Below, piece by piece: positions 8,209 to 14,928 of a DNA stretch of 33,088 bases (position 1 is the first letter of the stretch; each line of letters opens with the position of its first letter). The stretch comes from Myxococcales bacterium (GTDB lineage: Bacteria > Myxococcota_A > UBA9160 > UBA4427): the NCBI GenBank assembly GCA_012959805.1, contig DUCN01000030.1:1-33088 (forward strand), written 5' to 3'. Position numbers and translations under genes: made by a program. Below the pieces are notes generated by a model. It made no database searches and was not told where the DNA came from. It saw nothing but the letters and a program-made list of their open reading frames with translations.

Positions 8209-9551
8209 GTCAGATTTCTCGATCTCGGCTGTTGAATCGAAATGCGCCGATTCTTTTCAAGAACACACCATTGATTGGTATCGCCGGTAGAATCAACGTC
8301 CGTTGGCAAGGCAAGGCCATCGTGTTGGATGTTCGCCGCATGTGCGGTGACGTTCAGGAGCGACACGTCGAGAAGTCCGCCGCGTCCGCGGGTGAGCGCC
8401 GCCAGGATGCAAAATGCAGCGTGCAATCCGGTCAAGGGGTCCGCGATCGCGTCGCCACAAAAGCGAGCTTCCTTTCGCGAAGTATCGAGGGGCCAGCCGA
8501 GACCGGCTGCGATGGCAGCGTCGTCACCGAAGGCGATGGCATCGCTGTCTCGGCCGTAGCCCGTGATCGACGCCCAGATTCGTCCTGCGCGTCCTTGGAC
8601 CCAGCTTCCCGCGTCAAAGCCCAACTGGCCGAGACCGCGGGGCCGCGAACTCTCGAGGACGATGTCGGCGGAAGTGAGCAGCTGCTCGAAGAAATCGCGA
8701 TCCCGCTCGCAATGTAGATTCAGGGTGCAGCCATGTTTGTTTCCATTCAAGAGATCGAAGAAGGGCTTTGGTCCATACCGCGCACCATCGGGGCGTTCCG
8801 GGCTTTCGATCTTGAGCACTTCGATCCCCGCTATCGCCAACAAGGATGTGGCGAGCGGTCCAGCCCAGAGGCTCGTCAAATCGAGCAGTCGTATCTTCTT
8901 CTCGCGCCAGCGAGTTGGCGCGACTTCGCTCTCGTGTTGAAACTTGAAGTAGGGACAACTGTTAGGCGTTTTCCGATCGGCGGGTGCGATCGCCAAACCC
9001 AATAGGCGTCCACGCTGAACCAGTGATGATCGATCCATATGGGCGACGTGTTCCGCGACAAAGGTCCAATCGCCCAAAACAATTGGATCGATCGAATCCG
9101 TTTCGAGGAGCGCCGGAAGAAGTCGCCAGTCGTCGTCGCGGGGCAAGTTGAGGGCGATAATTCCACCGCGAGTCGGAAGAAGCCGAGCGCTACCTCCTGC
9201 TGAGATGCATCCTTGGCGGGAGAGTCCGGCCAGAGCGGCACGTTCACCGAATAGCGCTGGCCCATCGAGCTTGTCGAGGCCAGAATCCGGAGCCAGCGCG
9301 CCGAGCGCCAACGCCGCACCGTGTGCGGCACTGGCCAGCGCGCCATCAGCGAATTGTGGAGGCCCGTTCGATGAACCCGTCAGCCACATGGCGCCTGAGA
9401 GGGCCCAATCGACAGCTGCGCTGCGGGGCGGAGTCGGGGTCTTCTGCAGGCCTGCGAGATCAAGATCGCGAAATAATCGCTCGCAGTGGGCAGTGGCTGG
9501 GTCGAAGTCTTCGGTCAATTCATTCACTCGGACGGCCACCGGCAGACTCAT
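8142..9551 (-). CDS. CoA-transferase family III (CaiB/BaiF) protein with permuted-looking halves
   Basis: A 469-residue protein. The recognisable CaiB N-terminal fold starts only at about residue 219: RLLDLTSLWAGPLATSLLA, then GIEVLKIESPERPDG and ITGYGRD. The probable catalytic aspartate is D371 in IADPLTGLHAAF. The first ~215 residues are not random: SAGGSARLLPTRGGIIALNL and DDDWRLLPALLE resemble the middle and C-terminal part of a CaiB subunit. The order therefore looks like C-half then N-half, either a permutation or a tandem fusion with a decayed first copy. Family enzymes move CoA between carboxylic acids. ATG 9551 is preferred; a TTG at 9563 is also in frame. It lies divergent from the small protein and ligase genes and overlaps the amidohydrolase. 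Confidence 0.85.
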   Translation of the reverse strand: MSLPVAVRVNELTEDFDPATAHCERLFRDLDLAGLQKTPTPPRSAAVDWALSGAMWLTGSSNGPPQFADGALASAAHGAALALGALAPDSGLDKLDGPALFGERAALAGLSRQGCISAGGSARLLPTRGGIIALNLPRDDDWRLLPALLETDSIDPIVLGDWTFVAEHVAHMDRSSLVQRGRLLGLAIAPADRKTPNSCPYFKFQHESEVAPTRWREKKIRLLDLTSLWAGPLATSLLAIAGIEVLKIESPERPDGARYGPKPFFDLLNGNKHGCTLNLHCERDRDFFEQLLTSADIVLESSRPRGLGQLGFDAGSWVQGRAGRIWASITGYGRDSDAIAFGDDAAIAAGLGWPLDTSRKEARFCGDAIADPLTGLHAAFCILAALTRGRGGLLDVSLLNVTAHAANIQHDGLALPTDVDSTGDTNQWCVLEKNRRISIQQPRSRNLTWTAPPLAPMTEDRLADWNGPC

Positions 9552-9680
9552 CGAGATCGACAATCCTTGCGAGGATCACAGATCAGGCCATGGATTGATT
9601 CTAACACCACATTAGCATCCGGTCTCGGGAACCCGTATTCTGGGGAGCCCAAAAGAATGAGATCGGGAAGAGGGAAAACG

Positions 9681-9992
9681 ATGGCCATTTTCAAGGCGGG
9701 TATGCGGTTGCGTAGCGCGGTCTGTAGTTCGGAATTGATGTTGATCCTTGCACCCGGTCACGACGTGACGCTGACGTGTGGAGGTGCTCCCGTCATCGAG
9801 TTGGCTGAGGATCCGCCAGCGGGTGTCAGCATCGACTCAGAACAGCAACAGGGAACGTTCATGGGCAAGCGGTATACGAACGAAGCCGGCGATCTCGAAG
9901 TTCTATGTACGAAACCCGGTGAAGGTGGCCTGGCCGTCGACGGCGCGAAGCTCGCGGTCAAGGGCGCGAAGCCGCTTCCATCTTCTGATTAG
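9681..9992 (+). CDS. Small conserved-looking protein with three cysteines, function unknown
   Basis: A 103-residue protein starting MAIFKAGMRLRSAVCSSE, with cysteines in AVCSSE, LTCGGAP and EVLCTKPGEG and the motif MGKRYTNEAGDLE. It has no signal peptide or membrane segment. AAGAGGGA at 9668-9675, five bases before the ATG, is a strong ribosome binding site; an in-frame ATG at 9658 is less well placed. From memory, similar short proteins sit beside adenylate-forming ligases and CoA-transferases in other bacteria, but I cannot check that here. The three conserved-looking cysteines could bind metal or form a thiol carrier; that is speculation. It leads the plus-strand run 9681-14038. Confidence 0.75.
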   Translation: MAIFKAGMRLRSAVCSSELMLILAPGHDVTLTCGGAPVIELAEDPPAGVSIDSEQQQGTFMGKRYTNEAGDLEVLCTKPGEGGLAVDGAKLAVKGAKPLPSSD

Positions 9993-10094
9993 ATCCGCGC
10001 TTGCCATTCATGCTCGCTTCGACATCGTCGAATCGATCGGGTGTCGGTGATCGAGTGTTGAACGATCGAAACAGAATGAGGTCTCTGGAATAAC

Positions 10095-11627
10095 GTGAAT
10101 TTAATGATGCTTCTCGAAATGGCGGCGGGCGCCTACGGCGATCGGGTCGCGTTTCAAAACGGCGAAGACACGCTCAGCTACCAACAACTATTCGATGCGG
10201 CCGGTGTATTGGCCAAGTCGCTTGATGATGATCGGACGGAGCATCTTGCGATGCTCGACGAAACCTCGCTGGCCTTGCCGATTGCAGTCTTTGCCGCGTC
10301 CTGGGCGGGAATTCCCTTCGCTCCACTCAACTATCGACTGACTGATCCGGAGCTCGATTCACTGATCGCCCAGCTTCAGCCGGGTCGATTGTTGACGGAT
10401 CCGGCAAGAGCCGCGCGTCTCGGCAAAAAAATTACCTCGGCCGATGGGGACCATTTTGTCTCGGTGGATTCTCTGCCGCCGCTCTTGTCGGCGCTTCGCG
10501 AAGAGAACGCGTCGCAGCGTGATCCGACCTGGTCGATGGAGCCCGAAGAAATCGCGATATTGCTCTTTACGAGTGGCACGACGGGAACACCGAAGGCGGC
10601 GGTTCTTCGCCAGAAACATCTCGTCTCGTATGTGCTGGGGACAGTTGAGTTCATGAGTGCGGCGGAAGAAGACGCGTCACTCAATTGTGTTCCCCCATAT
10701 CATATTGCCGGAGTGGCGGCGATTGCGAGTGCCGTCTATTCGGGGCGGCGCGTCATTCAGATGCCAAACTTTTCCGCAGACAGCTGGCTAGAAACGGCGC
10801 GTAAGCAGCGGGTGACTCATGCGTTCGTTGTGCCAACGATGCTTGCACGGATCATCGAGGCCTTGGATGGAAAAGCAGGCGCTGATCTTCCGAGCCTTCG
10901 CGCGCTCTCTTACGGCGGTGGGAAGATGCCACGGGCGGTCGTCGAGAGGGCGATGCAGCTCTTTCCCGATTGCGATTTCACCAATGCCTATGGTCTTACG
11001 GAAACGAGTTCGACCATCTCTTTGTTAGGCCCTCAGGATCATCGGGATGCGATGGCCAGCGAAGACGAAGTCATTCGGCGACGAATCGTCTCGGTCGGTC
11101 AGCCCTTGCCAACGATCGAAATCAGCATCCGCGATATGGACGACGGCCGGGAGCTTCCGGCGGGGGAGGCTGGGCTGATCTTCGTTCGGGGGGAGCAGGT
11201 TTCTGGAGAATATCGCGGGCAGGGCAGTCATCTCGATGAGGACGGCTGGTTCAATACCCGTGATGGCGGTTCGCTCGATGAAGCTGGCTACCTCTATCTC
11301 GAGGGCCGTATGGATGATGTCATCGTCCGCGGCGGAGAGAATATGTCGCCGGGCGAGGTCGAAGACGTGCTTCTCACCCATGAAGCGGTCTCCGATGTTG
11401 CTGTCGTCGGTGTGCCCGACGAACAGTGGGGAGAGGGGGTTGCCGCAGTCGTCGTTCTCGCGCCGGAGACGACAATTTCCGCAGGCGAGCTCCAGCAATG
11501 GGTAAAGGATCGATTGCGCTCGTCGCGAACACCCGAGCGAATCGACTTCTGGGATGAGCTTCCTTATAACGAGACCGGAAAGCTGCTCCGTCGCAAGGTT
11601 CGCGAGGCGATTAGAGAGTCCGGTTGA
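10095..11627 (+). CDS. Acyl-CoA synthetase / class I adenylate-forming ligase
   Basis: A 510-residue ANL-superfamily enzyme that activates a carboxylic acid to acyl-AMP and then acyl-CoA. The nucleotide-binding loop is FTSGTTGTPKAAV (158-170), followed by YGLTETSS (299-306). The hinge region is GRMDDVIVRGGENMSPGE (404-421). The catalytic lysine is K496 in NETGKLLRR. The substrate pocket lies around LSYGGGKMP; acid type cannot be assigned. The start is GTG 10095 after a weak TCTGGAA; ATG 10104 is three codons further. Its stop shares bases with the TTG of the next gene (TTGA at 11624-11627), so ligase and crotonase are translationally coupled. Confidence 0.93.
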   Translation: MNLMMLLEMAAGAYGDRVAFQNGEDTLSYQQLFDAAGVLAKSLDDDRTEHLAMLDETSLALPIAVFAASWAGIPFAPLNYRLTDPELDSLIAQLQPGRLLTDPARAARLGKKITSADGDHFVSVDSLPPLLSALREENASQRDPTWSMEPEEIAILLFTSGTTGTPKAAVLRQKHLVSYVLGTVEFMSAAEEDASLNCVPPYHIAGVAAIASAVYSGRRVIQMPNFSADSWLETARKQRVTHAFVVPTMLARIIEALDGKAGADLPSLRALSYGGGKMPRAVVERAMQLFPDCDFTNAYGLTETSSTISLLGPQDHRDAMASEDEVIRRRIVSVGQPLPTIEISIRDMDDGRELPAGEAGLIFVRGEQVSGEYRGQGSHLDEDGWFNTRDGGSLDEAGYLYLEGRMDDVIVRGGENMSPGEVEDVLLTHEAVSDVAVVGVPDEQWGEGVAAVVVLAPETTISAGELQQWVKDRLRSSRTPERIDFWDELPYNETGKLLRRKVREAIRESG

Positions 11628-12733
11628 TCGCGGAGGAGCCGCCGCGCTATTGCGCAACCGAGCTGGGGCGATTGCTGGCCGCTCCCTACGCCTCCGAAGA
11701 ACTCTCTCCGCTGGATGGGCCTGGTGTTGTTCTCCTTGATCTCGCCAAGACCAGCGAGTCCGATGCCTCTCTTTGGCAGGCAGGTCTGCTGGATCAACTG
11801 AAACGCCTGCCTTGTATCACGATCGCGATTGAAGCGGAGATGTCGAATCGCGAGATGCACGCGAGCGCTTCGAGGCACGCTTTGGCGCTCGCGTGTGACG
11901 TCGCCTTGACGGACGACGATGACCTCGACGCATTACTTGGCGGATTCAAAGAGACGCCCATCGCCGCGCTTGCCTTTGTGCAGCTGCTGCGGAGTTCGCC
12001 GGCGGATTCCATTCATGCCGGACTCTTGGCCGAGTCTTTCGTGTACTCGACGCTGCAATCCGGAGCGGAGTTCAAGGAATGGCTGGCGGCGCGGGCTCGC
12101 AATGGTGGCGCTGCGGCTGGTGGTGGTGGTCGACGATTCTGGAGGCGAGAAAAGGCCTCGGATGTCGAATCGCTCCGATCCGCAGGCGTCGCGTGTCGTT
12201 TCGAGCGCGACGAAGGTCGACTCACGATCACCCTCGCCCGGCCCGAAAAGCATAATGCGTTCTCGCGGGCGATGAGGGATTCGCTGGTCGAAGGGCTACG
12301 GCTCGCGATGAGCGATTCCTCGATCGAGGAAGTGCTCGTGCGGGGCGAGGGTCCATCGTTTTGTAGTGGCGGCGATCTCGACGAGTTCGGGACCGCCGAC
12401 AATCCGGCACACGCTCACGTGGTTCGGACGACGCGAAGCCCCGCACAGTGCGTGGCACAGCTTGCTGGGCGGATCGGAGCCGAGGTCCATGGGGCGTGCC
12501 TCGGTGCAGGCGTCGAGCTGCCGGCATTCATGGATCGCGTGATCGCGAGAGAGGACGCGTATTTTCAGTTGCCGGAAGTTGCGATGGGTCTGATTCCGGG
12601 CGCTGGTGGAACGGTGAGCCTGCCGCGAAGGATCGGTCGGCAGCGAACCGCCTGGCTCGGCTTGTCGGGTCAGCGGATCGATGCCGAAAGGGCGCTGGCC
12701 TGGGGATTGGTCGACGAAGTCCGTCTCGGATAG
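11624..12733 (+). CDS. Enoyl-CoA hydratase/isomerase with a degenerate N-terminal crotonase-like half
   Basis: A 369-residue two-part protein. Residues about 188-369 are a crotonase core: oxyanion segments FCSGGDL (247-252) and HGACLGAG (289-296), and LPEVAMGLIPGAGGT (316-330) with the first catalytic glutamate E318. The second glutamate position falls on W345 (RQRTAWLGLSG), so classical hydration is doubtful and isomerase or other chemistry is possible. Residues 1-160 lack those motifs but keep crotonase-like pieces (ALAFVQLLRSS, LAESFVYSTLQSGAEF), as if a first domain had decayed. A Gly/Ala linker, GGAAAGGGG, joins the halves. The core stops soon after GLVDEV and so is shorter than usual at its C end; the N-terminal half may supply those helices. 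The TTG start overlaps the ligase stop. Confidence 0.87.
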   Translation: MIAEEPPRYCATELGRLLAAPYASEELSPLDGPGVVLLDLAKTSESDASLWQAGLLDQLKRLPCITIAIEAEMSNREMHASASRHALALACDVALTDDDDLDALLGGFKETPIAALAFVQLLRSSPADSIHAGLLAESFVYSTLQSGAEFKEWLAARARNGGAAAGGGGRRFWRREKASDVESLRSAGVACRFERDEGRLTITLARPEKHNAFSRAMRDSLVEGLRLAMSDSSIEEVLVRGEGPSFCSGGDLDEFGTADNPAHAHVVRTTRSPAQCVAQLAGRIGAEVHGACLGAGVELPAFMDRVIAREDAYFQLPEVAMGLIPGAGGTVSLPRRIGRQRTAWLGLSGQRIDAERALAWGLVDEVRLG

Positions 12734-12832
12734 CCGGTTGTCAGGTGCGAGTTGACTGAGCGAGAATGACTCGAGAACGCGGAACGTGTTGTGCGGAGCA
12801 CCGACGCAACGTTAATCGTGTGGAGAAGAAGA

Positions 12833-14038
12833 ATGGCCGGACCGCTCGAAGGGATCAAGGTTGTCGAATTGGGGGTCTGGGTCGCAGGGCCCGCGGCCGG
12901 TGTGATTATGGCGGATTGGGGTGCCGACGTCATCAAGGTCGAGCCGCCCGGAGTGGGTGATCCGTCGCGTCTTTTTATGACGATGTTAGGCAGTGATCTG
13001 CCCTTCAATCCCATTTTTGAAAATGACAATCGAAGTAAGCGAAGCATTGTACTCGACCTGCGAACCGAGGAGGGGCTGGCCCTGGCACTCGAAATGATCG
13101 GGGCGGCAGACGTCTTCATCTCGAATATGCGTTCCGCGGCGCTTGGTCGGCTCGGTCTGGATCCCGAGACTTTATGCAAGCAGTTTCCGCGATTGATCTA
13201 CGCGCTCATCACCGGGTATGGGCGCGAGGGAGTCGATGCGAATCGCGCGGCCTATGACATTGCTGCGTTCTGGGCACGGTCCGGTATCGCTCATTCCCTC
13301 ACGCAGGCCGGCGGGACACCACCTCATCAGCGCGGTGGGATGGGAGACCACAACGCGGGACTGGCCGCGGCCGCCGGGATCTGCGCGGCACTCTATCGCC
13401 GCGAACTTTCGGGGGAGGGGCAGGTCGTATCGACTTCTCTTTTGCGCGAAGGCATCTATACGCTCTCCTTTGATCTCTCCGTCGCTCTTCGTTTCGGTGT
13501 GCCGGTCATGATCGGTGACCGAAAGACGATGGGGAATCCGGCGATCAATTGTTATGCGGATTCTGAGGGGAAATTCTTCTGGATCGTGGGTCTGGAAGGG
13601 GAGCGGCATTGGCCGGCGCTTGCACGTGCGGCTGGTCACGCTGAATGGCTCACCGACCCTCGCTATGAAGACCCGCGTAATCGCGCGCAGAATGCAGAAG
13701 GGCTGATTAAAGAACTCGATCGGGTCTTTGCGACGAAGACCCGCGATGAATGGGGCAAGATATTTGATGCTGAAGTGGATCTCTGGTGGGCACCGGTTCA
13801 GTCCATCGAGGAAGTCGTCGCCGATCCCCAGGTGAGCGCCGCTGGAGGATTTGTCGAGGTTCCGGATGGCGTGGGGACGACCATGCTTCCAGCCACACCG
13901 GTCGATTTCGACGGAACGCCCTGGGCGCCGAGATCAATGGCGCCGGAGCACGGGGAACACTCAGAAGAGATTCTCCGTGAGCTGGGTCGCAATGATGAAT
14001 CGATTGCAGCGCTGCGCGAGCGAGGCATTGTCGGGTAG
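12833..14038 (+). CDS. CoA-transferase family III (CaiB/BaiF) protein
   Basis: A 401-residue protein with the canonical single-chain layout. The N terminus MAGPLEGIKVVELGVWVAGP leads to DWGADVIKVEPP (28-39), NRSKRSIVLDLR (66-77) and ITGYG (126-130). The catalytic aspartate, which forms the aspartyl-CoA thioester in formyl-CoA transferase (D169), is D172 in GMGDHNAG. Members usually work as interlocked dimers. GGAGA just before the ATG at 12833 fixes the start; an in-frame start at 12791 would add 14 residues unlike the family. It closes the plus-strand ligase-crotonase-transferase run and may load CoA onto the acid or recover it from the product (inference). Confidence 0.93.
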   Translation: MAGPLEGIKVVELGVWVAGPAAGVIMADWGADVIKVEPPGVGDPSRLFMTMLGSDLPFNPIFENDNRSKRSIVLDLRTEEGLALALEMIGAADVFISNMRSAALGRLGLDPETLCKQFPRLIYALITGYGREGVDANRAAYDIAAFWARSGIAHSLTQAGGTPPHQRGGMGDHNAGLAAAAGICAALYRRELSGEGQVVSTSLLREGIYTLSFDLSVALRFGVPVMIGDRKTMGNPAINCYADSEGKFFWIVGLEGERHWPALARAAGHAEWLTDPRYEDPRNRAQNAEGLIKELDRVFATKTRDEWGKIFDAEVDLWWAPVQSIEEVVADPQVSAAGGFVEVPDGVGTTMLPATPVDFDGTPWAPRSMAPEHGEHSEEILRELGRNDESIAALRERGIVG

Positions 14039-14104
14039 GTGGGATGCAAAGTGGAGGGAGCGTGGGTGCGCAATCCGGGGATGGAACGAATCTGAAACCG
14101 CGCA

Positions 14105-14767
14105 CTAGAACGAGATGCGAACGCCGCCAATTTGCCATGAATAGACGAAAGACTCTCCAAGCGTCTTGTTCGGAAAGATGTTGAATATCATCTGCGACCC
14201 GACCGCGAGCCGTTGGCTGAGCTGAAATTCGATCCCGATCGCAGAGTTGATCAGAAAGCCGGCTTCGCCATCGTCGCCTGGACGGTTGTCTTCGGCGATG
14301 TACGCGAACCCGATGCCCGTAGAGATGAAGGGTCTCGCCCGCTTGAAGATTGGAACACTGACTGTGAGATTGGCCGTCGGCGCGACGAACGTATTCTTGT
14401 CATCGATGCCGATTTGAATGGCGGGTCCGAGCGAAACCCATTGGTCGAAGGAGTACGGTACTTCGAAGTACAGTAGGAGCGTGTTTGGGTCTCGCGTGAA
14501 GCCGATCCCCGCTTTATTGGCCCATCCTACGCCGGGTTGTGGCGAGTCGCTTTGGGTCGTTGGTTGAGACCAGCCGTCGTCTTCGGAACCCCAGTCTTGT
14601 GCGGTCGCGCTCGCGGCGATGTATATCGAAAACCATCCAGCGAGAAGGAGTCGGAGCGTGCCTCTGGCGATGCGCAGGCGCGATGCTCCGCGTGACACCG
14701 GGCCAGATGGGCTCGCGCGAATCTCGCGTACTGAAGCGCTCGAAGATCGTTCCAATTTGGCCTCCAT
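14105..14767 (-). CDS. Outer-membrane beta-barrel protein
   Basis: Up to 220 residues. A hydrophobic segment (LRLLLAGWFSIYIAASATA, about 38-56) ends in a signal-peptidase-like site before QDWG. The n-region is long for a signal peptide, so the true start may be the GTG at 14698; neither start has a good ribosome binding site. After a polar linker, alternating strands follow: GVGWANKAGIGF, NTLLLYFEVPY, FISTGIGFAYIA, GFLINSAIGIEFQL and GESFVYSWQIGGVRISF. The protein ends in phenylalanine, the usual outer-membrane insertion signal. The size suits an eight-stranded barrel of the OmpA/OmpW type. The function is not known. Confidence 0.7.
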   Translation of the reverse strand: MEAKLERSSSASVREIRASPSGPVSRGASRLRIARGTLRLLLAGWFSIYIAASATAQDWGSEDDGWSQPTTQSDSPQPGVGWANKAGIGFTRDPNTLLLYFEVPYSFDQWVSLGPAIQIGIDDKNTFVAPTANLTVSVPIFKRARPFISTGIGFAYIAEDNRPGDDGEAGFLINSAIGIEFQLSQRLAVGSQMIFNIFPNKTLGESFVYSWQIGGVRISF

Positions 14768-14928
14768 GCCGTATGGCTTTCAGGGGGTGGCCGTAGGGTC
14801 CGTGATGCATTCGCGGAGCGCAATAGATGGAGAGTCTGGAATCGACATAGAACTCCGCGCGATGCTTTACGACTTTCGATGGAATAATTCGAGATCGACT
14901 TGAACGCGGTCGTGCCCGGATGAGACGT

